NCBI RefSeq assembly: GCF_902686445.1
Contig: NC_062214.1
Coordinates: 56,083,177 to 56,147,176 of the forward strand
Length of the DNA: 64,000 nt
Reading direction: 5' to 3'
DNA from: Sciurus carolinensis
Lineage: Eukaryota > Chordata > Mammalia > Rodentia > Sciuridae
Position 1 is the first letter of the stretch; the number at the start of each line of letters is the position of its first letter. Position numbers and translations under genes: made by a program. Under the pieces are notes generated by a model. It ran no database searches and was not told the DNA's origin. It saw only the letters and a program-made list of their open reading frames with translations. This document shows positions 12,060 to 21,850 of the stretch, piece after piece.

Positions 12060-12272
12060 CTTCTTTCTTGTACCAGGATTGAACCCAGGGGCAGTTAACC
12101 TCTGAGCAACAATTCCAGTCTCTTTTTATTTTATTTTTTTAAATTTAGATACAGGGTCTCACTAAGTTGCTTAGGGCCTTTCTAATTTGCTGAAGCTGGT
12201 TTGAAACTTGTGATTCTTCTGCCTCGGCCTCCTGAGCTGCTGGGATTATAGGCATGTGCCACCAAGCCTGGC
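12060..12272 (-). mobile_element. B1-dID SINE
   Basis: Full reverse dimer: 'gtaccaggattgaacccagg' to 'gccaccaagcctggc'. Confidence 0.85.
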
Positions 12273-12276
12273 TTCC

Positions 12277-12406
12277 TTTTTCATCCTTTCTTTTCTCCCT
12301 CTCTTCCTCCTTCCCTCCTTCCCTCCTTTTTCTTTCTTTCTTCCTTTCTTCCCTTCCTCCCCCTCTCTCCTTCTCCCTCCCTCCCTCTCTCCCTCTCTCC
12401 CTTCCC

Positions 12407-12502
<96 letters not shown>

Positions 12503-12511
12503 TTTCTTCTC
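12277..12511 (+). repeat. Long polypyrimidine (CTTT)n tract
   Basis: About 235 bases of almost pure C/T on the + strand: mixed CCTT/CCCT units followed by an uninterrupted TTTC core of more than 20 units (about 12407-12501). Confidence 0.95.
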
Positions 12512-12514
12512 TTC

Positions 12515-12589
12515 CTATACTAAGGATTGAACACAGGCTCTCAAGAGTGCCAGGCAAGTGCTCAACCACTGAGCTGCATCACCAGCCCT
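12515..12589 (-). mobile_element. Solo ID element
   Basis: 'aaggattgaacacaggctct' and 'caaccactgagctgcatcac' are complements of the B and A boxes. The CTTT tract lies where its A-tail should be, so the microsatellite probably grew from the tail. Confidence 0.8.
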
Positions 12590-12960
12590 AATTCTTCATA
12601 CTTTCCTCATCTTTCATGACCTTTGAACTTTTAAGGAATATTCAAAGTGGGGGCCAATTATTTTGTGGGGTGTTTCTCGGTTTGAGTTTATGTGGTGTTT
12701 TCTCATTGGTTACTTTGATACCGTGCATTATTGGGAAGGATACTACAGAAGAGAAATTGTGTCCTTCTCAGCACACCGTTTCAGAGAGTACATGGTATCT
12801 GTTTTATTACTGGGGATGTCATTAACCTTGATCACTTGTTTAAAATGGTGTCTGCCAGGTTTCTCCACTCTAAAGTCATTTTTACCTTTGTCATTGATAA
12901 ATACCTTGGAGAGATACATTTGAGATGATTCTAATATCCTGTGTCTTGTCAAACTCCTGT

Positions 12961-13420
12961 CCTCACCAATAAAAAAATGTGAAAAGAAAAAAACTCCTGT
13001 CTGATTTTAGCTGTTGTCTCGTCTGCAACAAGTATTACTGCAGGCATATAATTTCTTAAACGAAGTTTTAATTTCACAGGTAATGTATGAACATAGTTTC
13101 ATGTTCACCCTACAGAGTATAACTATAAAGTTTCTGATCACTCTACCAGTACAGGGCTAAAATCTACTACATGGCATCTTTCTAGTCCTGTATCTATGCA
13201 TGTCAATAAAAAGCTCCATCCTTTTCCTGTTCTACAGGTGCCACTTTCTCTCTCTGGAGGCAAACAATGTTATCAATTTCTTGACCATCATCCAGGAATA
13301 TTTATGCATCTATAACCGCTATCTATATGTATTTTTTTGCCCCTTTTCACACCAATGGTAGTATACCATAGGTATAGTTCTATACCTTAATTTATATTTT
13401 TACTTAAAATACACTTTGGG
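12961..13420 (-). mobile_element. Antisense L1-like remnants
   Basis: AT-rich, with pieces such as 'ttgcccctttt' and 'aatggtagtataccatag' that resemble reverse L1 3' sequence; weakly supported. Confidence 0.4.
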
Positions 13421-13620
13421 GTGGTACATGCCTATAATCTCAGCATCTCAGGAGGCTGAGGCAGGAGGATTGCAAGTTCAAAGCCAGTCTCAGCAAATTA
13501 GCAAGACTCTAAGCAATTTAGCAAGACCCTATCTCAAAATAAAAAATAAAATGGGTTGAGGCTGTGACTCAGTGGTTAAGTGTCCCTGGGTTCAATTCCT
13601 GATACCAAAAAAGAAAAAAA
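13421..13620 (+). mobile_element. B1-dID SINE
   Basis: Full dimer with a poly-A tail of about 20 bases near 13615-13630. The ID half is 'ggctgtgactcagtggttaa'. Confidence 0.85.
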
Positions 13621-13649
13621 AAAAAAAAAACAAAAAAAACTCCCCCAAA

Positions 13650-13900
13650 AAACCACTTTGGAGATCATTCCATTTTAGTGTATTAAGTTTCTCTTCATTG
13701 GATCCAGCGGCAGCAAAGCATTTCGTGGTATGAATTCTACTGTGAGAACATCCCCTGTTGATGGATGTTTAGTTAGTTTTCAGTCTTTTGGTCTTTCAGT
13801 GATGTGACAATGCATTATGCAGTTACTTCTCAATTTATGGTAGGATTAGATTCTGATAAACCCATAATTTAAGTTGGAAATATTCTAAGTTGAGAAAATG
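13650..13900 (-). mobile_element. Antisense L1-like fragment
   Basis: 'ttgatggatgtttagttagt' near 13759 resembles reverse L1 3' sequence; old and partial. Confidence 0.45.
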
Positions 13901-13907
13901 CTTAAAT

Positions 13908-14095
13908 TAGGTGTGGTGGCAAATGTCTGTAATCCCAGTAATTTAGGAGACTGGGGCAGGAGTATTGCAAGTTTGAGGCCAGTCTCAGCAGCTTAGTGAG
14001 ACCCTGTCTGGAAAAATTAAAAGGACTGGGGATATAGCTCAATGATAGAGCACCCCTGGCTTTAATCCTCAGTAGTGCAAACAAAAAAACAAACA
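13908..14095 (+). mobile_element. B1-dID SINE
   Basis: Full dimer from 'aggtgtggtggcaaatgtct' to 'aatcctcagtagtgcaaac' with an AAAC tail. Confidence 0.85.
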
Positions 14096-14099
14096 AACA

Positions 14100-14588
14100 A
14101 AAATGGAAAAGAAAAGAAAAAAAAAGTCATAGCTTAGCAACACAGCACACCATAGAGGATCAGTTGTTCACCCTTGTGATCCTGTGACTGAAGGAGCTGT
14201 GACTTGCTGCACTGCCCAGTATCACAAGAGATTCTCCTATTGCGTATTGCTAACCTAGGAAAAAAATCAAAATTCAAAATCCCGAGTATAATTTCTATTG
14301 AATGTATATCACTTTCAGACCATTGTAAGGCGCAGACCATCTCTGTCTTCATACAAGTGCAAGTATTATTTTGGGAGGTGAGTTCCTGGAGATAGAAATG
14401 TTGGGTAGTGGGAAAGTGTGCTTGCAATTTCCACAGATATTAATGAGCTATTTCCCAACTGAGGTTTTATGAATTTGTGCTCTCATCTTTGATGTGTGAG
14501 AGATTTCTCCCTCCATACCCTTACTAACCTAATGCATCATCAAGTGACTTGCTCTTTGCCAACCTAATGGGTGAGAAATGACATTGCT
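14100..14588. other. Unassigned sequence, no gene seen
   Basis: Overlapping open frames on both strands (14134-14427) are unrecognised and look fortuitous. Part may be old antisense L1. Confidence 0.4.
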
Positions 14589-14601
14589 GTGTAGTATTTT
14601 A

Positions 14602-14782
14602 TTTATTTATTTTTAAATTTATTTTTATTGTAAACAAATGGGATACATGTTGTTTCTGTTTGTACATGGAGTAAAGGCATACCATAAATGTAATCATACA
14701 TTTACATAGGGTAATGCTGTTTGATTCATTCTGTTATTTTTTCCCTTCCCCGCCACCCCTCTTTTCCCTCTATACAGTTGCC
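14602..14782 (-). mobile_element. Young L1 3' end with target-site duplication
   Basis: Reverse strand reads a short L1 3' end and poly-A (here 'atttatttatttttaaattt'). It is flanked by a perfect 13-bp direct repeat GTGTAGTATTTTA at 14589-14601 and 14783-14795, the hallmark of target-primed insertion with 5' truncation. Confidence 0.85.
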
Positions 14783-14795
14783 GTGTAGTATTTTA

Positions 14796-15197
14796 AAGTA
14801 ATATTTTATTGACAACATACGTGCAGAAATATCTCCATTACAGGCAAGGGAAAACTGCTGGAGCAGTGTCCAGGCTCTTGGGTAGTGGGGACACACAGAC
14901 CTCTGTCTTTCCCAGACCCCAGGAAGCTCCTCATCCCCAGCATCACACTTCTCCTTCCAAGCCTCCTCACTCAGTCCCTTGTTCTATGACTCAGCTTGGC
15001 CTACACCTCATTTCTGCCCTGCTCAGAGGTGCGGAATGGCAAGCTCTGCCCTGAATCAAGGAAGCAGAAAAGGTAAACAGATAAAGTGCCGTGTTTCAAT
15101 ATATTATTCTGCCACCATAGTATCTGATATCACCACTCTACCTAATGACTCACACTACTTTATTTTTCCCAGTTCCCGTTGAGTATGTGTGTGAGCA

Positions 15198-15236
<39 letters not shown>

Positions 15237-15257
15237 CCTTAAAAAGACAGTGGATCA
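14796..15257. other. Unique sequence with CA microsatellite
   Basis: No gene recognised. A (CA)n tract of about 17 units lies at 15199-15233. Confidence 0.6.
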
Positions 15258-15450
15258 GCCTGGCATGGTGGCACAAACCTAAAATCACAGTGATCCAAGA
15301 GGCTGAGGCAAGAGGATAGCAAGTTCAGACCAGTCTCAACAACTTAGTGAGACATTGTCTCAAAATAAAAAGTAAAAGGGTTGGGGATGTAGCTAGTGGT
15401 AGAGCACACTTGGGTTCAATCCCTAGTACTAAGAAGAAAAAAAAAAAAAA
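15258..15450 (+). mobile_element. B1-dID SINE
   Basis: Full dimer from 'gcctggcatggtggcacaaa' to an ID half and a poly-A tail at about 15438-15455. Confidence 0.85.
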
Positions 15451-15597
15451 AAAAAGACAGTGGAGCAGTCACAACCAATATCAGCCAGAACTTTCTTGCA
15501 CCTTCTGGTACAGCAGAGACTCATATTCAATAGCTGCTAACTAGGCTCTCTTGCCCTGTGGCACTTAGGAGTTTCTCTTTCCTGTAGCATCCTCACG

Positions 15598-15610
15598 GTT
15601 GCCTGGCAAC
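15598..15610. promoter_or_regulatory. Perfect X-box-like palindrome
   Basis: GTTGCCTGGCAAC, two perfect 6-bp arms around one base, matches the RFX-factor X-box pattern (GTNRCC N0-3 RGYAAC). It sits in a repeat-free stretch (15460-15715) about 16 kb upstream of the DET1 promoter. The site is seen; binding is inferred. Confidence 0.5.
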
Positions 15611-15929
15611 CACCAGCAGGTCGGCCTCTCACATGGCTCCCTTAAAGAAAATGGCAAAGCTCTCGTTCTTGTTACAGTCCAAGCAGGGCCTAATTAGTGT
15701 GAATCAGGAATCAATTCTGGAGGGGGTTGGGGGGGGGGTGCTGTGCAGAATGGAGAAAAGGGTGTGAAGAGCACAGAGGAGGGCCTGAAACTGGCACGTG
15801 GGAGCCAACGTGATAATAACCAGTTCTTAAGGGTCTGCTGTAAATCACCCACAGATGAGATCTTATTTTCATCTCTTATTGCCTCCATGATGGAACATGG
15901 GGAAGGCAAGAGGGACTTTTTAGGCTATG
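15611..15929. other. Unique sequence, no gene seen
   Basis: Non-repetitive. Includes a G-rich run 'ggggttgggggggggg' near 15723-15738 with some G-quadruplex potential on the + strand. Confidence 0.4.
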
Positions 15930-16200
15930 TCTAAGCTAAGAGTTGAAGAAAAATAGGATCTTTAACCTGGAGAAGATTCCTTTCAAGGGTGGAAGACATG
16001 ATTGCCTTCAAATATTTGGAACGTGACATGGGGTTTGAAATAGTAGTAGTTGGTATACAAGGGAAGCAAGGGTGGGCTCATAAGGAGGGAGTGGTTTTGA
16101 ACATAGAAGTGGTTTATAAAGGAAGGGGTCTGTCTTGGGGAGGTGGTGGGTTCTCCATAGCACAGGCTTGCATGCTGGGGAAGGGCATGCACAGATGAGG
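15930..16200 (+). mobile_element. Possible CR1/L3-type LINE relic
   Basis: 'ctttaacctggagaagattc' followed by 'atgattgccttcaaatattt' resembles an ancient CR1/L3-type repeat tail as I remember it. An unrelated unique sequence is possible. Confidence 0.4.
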
Positions 16201-16221
16201 CTGACACTTTTTTGATATTTT

Positions 16222-16424
16222 TTTTCTTTTGTACCAGGATTGAACCCAGAGGCCCTTAATCACTGAGCCACAACCCAAGTCCTTTTTAATTTTTTGAGAC
16301 AGGGTCTTGTTAAATTGCTTAGGGCCTCACTTAAGTTGCCGAGGCTGGCTTTAAACTTGTGATTCTCCTGCCTCAGGCTCCCTGAGCCATTGGGATCATA
16401 GGCATGTGCCACCATGCCCAGCAA
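16222..16424 (-). mobile_element. B1-dID SINE
   Basis: Full reverse dimer from 'ttgtaccaggattgaaccca' to 'gccaccatgcccagc'. Confidence 0.85.
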
Positions 16425-16524
16425 GACAGAAGCTTTTGATTCATCTGTTTAGCAATGGACAGGTCTCCATTCGTGAGTGGGCACAAATAGCTCAGTGTGT
16501 GGGCATAGAGTCTGCCCTACTCTC

Positions 16525-16862
16525 TTAGTTTGTTTGGGAAGCTATAACAAAAACCAAAAACTAGGTGGTTGGTAAATAATATAAATTTGTTTTCATGGTT
16601 GGGAAGTCCAAAAGGTGCTAGCAGATCAGGTATCTGGTGAGGACCCACTTCCTGATTCTTAGGTGGTTTTTTTTTCTCTGTCCTCGAATGCCAGAAAAGT
16701 CAAGAGAGCTGTCTCAGGCCTGTTAGAAGGGCACTAATCCCATTCATTAGGACTCCACTCCCATGACCAATCACTCCCAAAGGCCCTACCTCCTGTCATG
16801 TTGGTGATTACATCTCAAAATATAATTTTTTGGGGGGGACATAAACATTCAGTCCATAGCAC
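16525..16862 (-). mobile_element. MLT1-type MaLR LTR
   Basis: Reverse copy of an MLT1A-like LTR: 'gtttgggaagctataacaaa' at the left, 'ggcactaatcccattcatta' in the middle, and 'acataaacattcagtccata' at the right. Near full length, no internal sequence attached, so probably a solo LTR. Confidence 0.8.
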
Positions 16863-17084
16863 ACACCCAGGCCCTGTGCCTTGAAGAACTGCTACCCTCT
16901 GGTCTCTGTTGGCAAATGTTGGGTAGCTGTTGCTGTCCTCTTCATAATCCATAGGAATCCCAACCAGAGTCTCCTGAGCTCATAGGTGGGATTGGGGCCA
17001 TTCCTGGCATAATTTGGGCTGTTGCTGGAGGCACTGGCCATAGAGTGAAGGTTGGAGTAGATGTTAGAAAGAACTGACCAAGCT

Positions 17085-17236
17085 GGGCTCCATAGTACAC
17101 ACCATTACTCTCAGTGGCTTGGGAGGCTGAGGCAGGAGGTTTACAATTTAAGATCAACCATTGGCAATTTGGTGAGACCTTTAGCAACTTAGCTGAATGG
17201 TAGAGCATTCCAGGGTTCAGTCCCTAGTACTGAGAA
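17085..17236 (+). mobile_element. B1-dID SINE, shortened
   Basis: 7SL half with the linker and part of the ID half deleted: 'ggtgagacctttagcaactt' runs into 'gctgaatggtagagcattcc'. Confidence 0.8.
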
Positions 17237-17355
17237 AAGAAAGAAAGGAAGGAAGGAAGAGAGAGAGAGAGAGAGAGAAAGAAAGAAAAAGAAAGAGAGA
17301 AAAGAAGGAAGGAAGGAAGGAAGGAAGGAAGGAAGGAAGGAAGGAAGGAAGGAAG
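17237..17355 (+). repeat. Polypurine (GGAA)n/(GA)n tract
   Basis: About 120 bases of pure A/G grown from the SINE tail: AAGG, GA, AAAG, then about 15 GGAA units (about 17305-17355). Confidence 0.95.
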
Positions 17356-17965
17356 AAATGGATGAATTGACTCCCTCCTGCTGGAGCAGTTGGCAACATG
17401 AGCAAGGGACAGGCCAAGGGATATAAGCCAAGGGATATCTGCAGTTGGGATGGGGACTGGAAAATAGTAGAGTAGTTGAGAGGAAGGGGAGGGGGAGAAC
17501 TGGGTATTGAATTATGCTAAAACTAATTTCAGATGTTGGGATGTCAGCTAAGATAAGGACCAGTAAAGCAGGAGAGGGCCCAACTCTTACACAGTATGGA
17601 GTCCTGCTGTGTAGTGTGTGTCTGTGAAGTGGCAGATGTTTATTTGTCTTTAATCATCACAACAAACAGGGAGGTAGGCAACAGCATCCCCACTTTATAG
17701 GTGGGAAAATTGAGGCACTGAGAGGCCACATGATTTACCCAGGTTACCTTCGGAAATAGTAGAGTCAAGATTCAAATACAGATGTGCTCTCCTCCAAATT
17801 CCACCTCTTTCTCACCTTGCTGCTGGCTCACCTGAGCAACCAGAGATTTAGTCATGAAGGCTGTCATGCACACATGACCTGGGTTGGTTGGTTGCAGGGC
17901 AGGGTCATTATAACACGGGAGTTTAGCAGCACTCAATTGAGCATTTTTCTTTTTTCTAAATTTAT
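17356..17965. other. Unique sequence with a MIR relic
   Basis: A MIR-like piece lies at about 17625-17780 ('catccccactttataggtgg', 'aaaattgaggcactgagagg'). No gene recognised in the rest. Confidence 0.6.
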
Positions 17966-18175
17966 AGCCCGGTGTGGTGGTGTACACCTGTAATCCCAGT
18001 GGCTCTAGTCGCTGAGGCAGGAGGATTGCAAATTCAAGGCCAGCCTCAGCAACTTAGTAAGGCCCTAAGCAACTTAACAGACTCTGTCTCAAAATAAAAA
18101 AATAAGAAGGGCAGTGGGTGTAACTCCATGGTTAAGGGTCCCTGGCTTAAATCCTTGGTACCAAAAAATAAAAAA
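17966..18175 (+). mobile_element. B1-dID SINE
   Basis: Full dimer from 'gcccggtgtggtggtgtaca', with ID half 'gggtgtaactccatggttaa'. Confidence 0.85.
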
Positions 18176-18184
18176 AGTTTATAA

Positions 18185-18362
18185 ATAACTGGGTGTGGTG
18201 GTGCATACCTATAATCCCAGCTGCTACAGAAGCTGAGATGTGCATGAGGATTGCAAGTTCAAGGCCAGCCTGGGTAATTTAGTGAGACCCTGTCTCAAAA
18301 CTAAAAAGTGATGGGTGGTTAAGCACCCCTAGATTCAATCCCCAGTACTGCGATAAATAAAC
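18185..18362 (+). mobile_element. B1-dID SINE
   Basis: Direct-orientation neighbour of the previous copy. Its ID half has lost the A-box region ('gtgatgggtggttaagcacc'). Confidence 0.8.
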
Positions 18363-18589
18363 AATAGAGGGATAATGGAGTAGGTGCATAAAGAACACTT
18401 TAAGCATACAGTTTGATGGTGTTTTCCAAATGTGTACACCTGTAGAACCATCCTATCATTATCCAGGCCAGAATACACAACATTTCCAGCAGCTCCAATA
18501 GTGTTTTCCTTAACACAAATCAGAACACTATCGGCACAGTTAAATATATATGTTAATGGTTCATGTGTCGCAGATAGAGCCTAACACGA
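18363..18589. other. Unassigned sequence
   Basis: L1-like piece possible around 18400-18500 ('gtgtacacctgtagaaccat'); uncertain. Confidence 0.35.
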
Positions 18590-19490
18590 TTTGCTAACAC
18601 AGGTATTGTGTTTTCTCCCTGAACGCCATGGTTTCCAGAGCCCCAAGGAGGAGGGGGAGAAGTGATTGTACAGCAGATAAATTTCTGAAGCCCAGCATTT
18701 AAGATGATTAATGGTCCTCAGGCTGCTGCTCTGATTCAGTCTGATATGGATTCAGTTTTGTTCAACACTCCCTGTTCCAGCCCCACCACTATGTTACTCT
18801 GTTATCTCCACAAGGTCAGAATCAACGTGTTTAAACTAACCGGAGCCTTAGAGAGCCCCCACTGTCTCTGCCTCACTGCTAGAGAGCCACCTCCTAATGA
18901 GACAAAGAAGTATTTCCAAAGTGTTACCTGGGAACCCAGAAGCCTGTTTGGTGCCCCTCATTTTTCCCAGCAGGTGTTCTGGAACCCCTGCAGCCCACTG
19001 TCTGAGGAGGTGGGCAAGGAGGCCTGGGTGGCCCTGTCTGGAGGGCCAGATGGCTGGACAGGTGTTCCGGCTGGCTTAACAACCTTATCAGATGCACAGT
19101 GGGGCCCAACCCTGGCTGACAGTACTGATCTGTGAAGGCGGAGGGGAAGGTGGTTGCCTGCTCCCCTCCCTCCTCACATCTCTTCAGCCTGCCCCATGCT
19201 GGTCAGAGGTCCATCTAGTGGTTCTCAGCTGCCGACTGACAGCCTGTCCCTCTGTGCCCTGTCCCTGCAGAAGCTGCTGTTCTGGTCCTTAGAAGCATCT
19301 CGGTTGTATCCCAAGCTCGCCACAGACTGGCAGGGAAATGGACAAGGCAAATCCCTTTCTGACTGGCTATGAGGACAGATTACTGTTAGATCCACAGAGG
19401 TGACTGATCCCACTGTGGTCCTGCTGAACGTTTTGGCATTTCCAGACACCCATTCTCTTCTCTGATTGTTCTGCTCTCACGTGCTGGACT
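18590..19490. other. Repeat-free, moderately GC-rich block
   Basis: About 900 bases with no repeat I recognise and higher GC than its surroundings. It holds the longest non-repetitive ATG frame outside DET1 (18704-19135, 143 codons), which matches no family I know and lacks clear splice or Kozak support. Could be a conserved non-coding element or lncRNA exon. Confidence 0.4.
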
Positions 19491-19501
19491 CAGCCTCACT
19501 C

Positions 19502-19513
<12 letters not shown>

Positions 19514-19532
<19 letters not shown>

Positions 19533-19645
19533 AGATGTTGATAGACCTTTATTCTATTCACTTATTTATATGTGGTGCTGAGACTCGAACCCAGTGCCTC
19601 ACAAATGCTAGGCAGGTGCTCTACCACTGAGCCACAACCACAGCC
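19514..19645 (-). mobile_element. Long-tailed ID variant SINE
   Basis: ID complement ('gctctaccactgagccacaa') joined to an extra segment 'gttgatagacctttattcta...tttatatgtggtgctga' and a poly-T. A 15-bp direct repeat CTCTTTTTAGTTTTT flanks it at 19499-19513 and 19646-19660, so the whole unit moved together. Another copy lies at 21692. Confidence 0.85.
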
Positions 19646-19660
19646 CTCTTTTTAGTTTTT

Positions 19661-20299
19661 GTCACTCTAAGATGCTCAGTGAGGTGGAAGGAAAAAGAGA
19701 GTAACTTGGGGTATCCTCGCCCATGGAAGCAGGGCCAAATTTTATGACAACTACTATAGTTTTTAGTAACATTGATAAATATCAACTTTCTATAACTAAT
19801 GTCTGCCCCAGTCATCTTAGGACAGAGCTCAGTTTCTTTATGAATATATCTAAAATGATGTTCTTTTTTCTGTATCCTACCACTAGGGACTAGAAAGTTT
19901 GGATGTCTCCAGGGTCATAATTCTTCCCAGCACACTTGCTCCTATAAAAGAGAGAAAGGAGCTTCCAGGTCAGAATGGTACCCCAAACACATGTGCTTTC
20001 CCCTGCCACCATCAAAATACCATGGTAAAGCAGTGATATACACAAGGAAGAGATGTAGATTCATAGTAATGGGGAATACAGGAAGAGGAGTCAGAAGGCA
20101 GGAAGCCCTGGATAATAAATACTAAGCCCAAGCAACTGAACACTCAGTGCTGCCAAGAACTTAGATATCACTTCCTCAGAAAAATCTGAATTTAAGTCAG
20201 ATAGAAGAGAGTGGCCTATAGCTCAGCATCTGTTCCAGCAAGAGATGGAAAAGCTTGACTGGGGACAGAAACCTGGGACTCCTGTGTGTTGATGGTGCC
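19661..20299. other. Unique sequence, no gene seen
   Basis: No repeat family or exon recognised. Confidence 0.4.
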
Positions 20300-20475
20300 C
20301 TAGAGTGACTTGCAAACTTGACTGCACATCAGAATCACCCAAAAGCCCTTCAGTGTTCAGTGTCTGGGCCTCTCTCCATATCAATTAAATCACACTATCT
20401 GGCACTGGGAGCCAGGACTGAATATTTTTAAAGCTCCCAGTTGAGTCCATTGGGCAGTCAAGGTTGAGAATAAAG
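20300..20475 (+). mobile_element. MER5A-like hAT-Charlie DNA transposon
   Basis: 'cttgactgcacatcagaatc', 'tcaattaaatcacactatct' and 'aatatttttaaagctcccag' follow the MER5A consensus order. Non-autonomous and non-coding. Confidence 0.8.
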
Positions 20476-20594
20476 GAAATGTAATTTGTCCTTGCTGAGA
20501 TACTCTGGCCAGGAATGGCATTGTTCTGAGGGAAAAGGGGAATTATAAACACTTGACAACTCAATGTTTTTCCAAACCTAATGTCATTTGCTCT

Positions 20595-20790
20595 TATTTT
20601 ATTATTTTGGTTCTGGGGATGGAACTCAGGGGCTCTGTACTACTAAACTACATCCCCAACCCTTTTTTTACATTTTCTTTTGCAACAGGGTTTGCTAAGT
20701 TGTTGAGGCTAGCCTCTAACTTGTGTTCCTCCTGCTACAGCCTCCTCAGTCACTGGGATTACAGGCATGCATCACAGCATCCAGCTTGCC
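20595..20790 (-). mobile_element. B1-dID SINE
   Basis: Full reverse dimer: 'ttctggggatggaactcagg' to 'catcacagcatccagc'. Confidence 0.85.
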
Positions 20791-20834
20791 CTTAAACATT
20801 TTAACTATATCTGTACTTATTTTTACTGATTCTT

Positions 20835-21020
20835 TTTTTGGTAACCCAGCATGCTCAACCCAAGTCACATCCCCTGCCCTTTGTATTTTTTTATTTTGAG
20901 ATAGGTTCTCACTAAATTGCTTAGAGCCCCCCTAAGTTGCTGAGGCTGGCTTTGAACTTGTAATCCTCCTGCCTCAGCTTCCCCAGTCACTGGGATTATA
21001 GGAGTGTCCCACAGGCCCAA
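20835..21020 (-). mobile_element. B1-dID SINE, damaged ID half
   Basis: 'tttttttggtaacccagcat' shows a deleted B-box region; the 7SL half is intact. Confidence 0.8.
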
Positions 21021-21054
21021 TTTTTACTGATTCTTAAAATAAAACATACTCATT

Positions 21055-21080
21055 ATATATATATATATACACATACATAC

Positions 21081-21114
<34 letters not shown>

Positions 21115-21134
21115 ATATATATTTTTTTTTTTTT
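21055..21134. repeat. (TA)n/(CATA)n microsatellite
   Basis: Compound TA, ACATA and TA runs ending in a T stretch. Confidence 0.9.
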
Positions 21135-21254
21135 ACAAAAAAGAGGGGAAGAAGTATGAAGAGAAAGTGAACCTCCTCTTCTTCCTCCTACTCCGCTGTC
21201 AACAGATCCATGTATAATCCTGCTGACTTTTTACTACCAACGCGCCTCGGACTA

Positions 21255-21395
21255 AATGTTTGTGACTCACGCAAATCCATCTGTTGAAACCCTATTTCCC
21301 TTGTAATAGTATTTGAAGGTGGGGCCCCTGGGAAATAATTAGGTCCTGAAGGTGTGGTCAGGATGAGATCAGTGCCCTTCTAAGAAAAGATAGAG
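21255..21395 (+). mobile_element. MLT1-like LTR fragment
   Basis: 'aaatgtttgtgactcacgca', 'ttgaaggtggggcccctggg' and 'gatcagtgcccttctaagaa' follow an MLT1 LTR 5' half. The 3' half is replaced by a SINE. Confidence 0.75.
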
Positions 21396-21399
21396 CTGT

Positions 21400-21545
21400 T
21401 CCTGAGTTCGAGGCCAGCTTCTGCAACCTAGGGAGACTCTGTCTCGAAAATAGAAAAAAAAAAAAAAAAAAAAAAAGGGCTGGCAGTATAGCTTGGTAGT
21501 AGGATGTTCCTGGGTTCAATTCCTAGCACTGAAAAAACAAAGAAA
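21400..21545 (+). mobile_element. B1-dID SINE, 5'-truncated
   Basis: Starts at 'cctgagttcgaggccagctt', has a linker with about 24 A residues, then the ID half 'gggctggcagtatagcttgg'. Confidence 0.8.
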
Positions 21546-21691
21546 AATCCCCCAAACCAAAACCAAAACCAAATCCCCAAATCATGAAAAAAGTGAGTAC
21601 AAGAAATAAAGAATCATTCATTCTGATCATTGCCCAGGTGCAATGGTTTTGTAACATTTCCTTCCAGGCGTGATTCTTCCCATACATTTTT

Positions 21692-21850
21692 TAAAAAATT
21701 TTTAGTTGTAGATGGACACAATACCTTTATTTAATTTATTTATGTGGTGTTGAGGATCGAACCCAGTGCCTCATACATGCGAGGCACTCTACCACTGAGC
21801 GACAGCTTCCATACATGGAAGCGCTCTACCACTGAGCTACAGCCCCAGCC
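21692..21850 (-). mobile_element. Long-tailed ID SINE with duplicated A box
   Basis: Same variant as at 19514 ('ttttagttgtagatggacac', 'ttatgtggtgttgaggatcg'). A perfect 17-bp direct repeat TCTTCCCATACATTTTT flanks it at 21675-21691 and 21851-21867. Uniquely, the 22-base A-box segment is present twice, at 21784-21805 and 21821-21842, separated by 15 bases. Confidence 0.85.

Larger units (their letters stand above)
11755..12960 (-). mobile_element. Antisense L1 (L1M-like), interrupted
   Basis: Old L1 3' sequence in reverse: 'ttggactcacagaaaagttg' (11787), 'tcatgacctttgaactttta' (12614), 'gtgtctgccaggtttctcca' (12848). A SINE, a long CTTT tract and an ID element split it. Confidence 0.65.

Noticed and set aside
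12246..12591. Overlapping long open frames on both strands, rich in Ser-Phe-Leu or Lys-Glu-Arg.
   Set aside because: They are translations of the CTTT/GAAA microsatellite and flanking SINE/ID; not genes.
16525..16862. Possible intact endogenous retrovirus.
   Set aside because: Only an MLT1-type LTR is present, with no gag, pol or env region; the other LTRs here are also solo or fragmentary.
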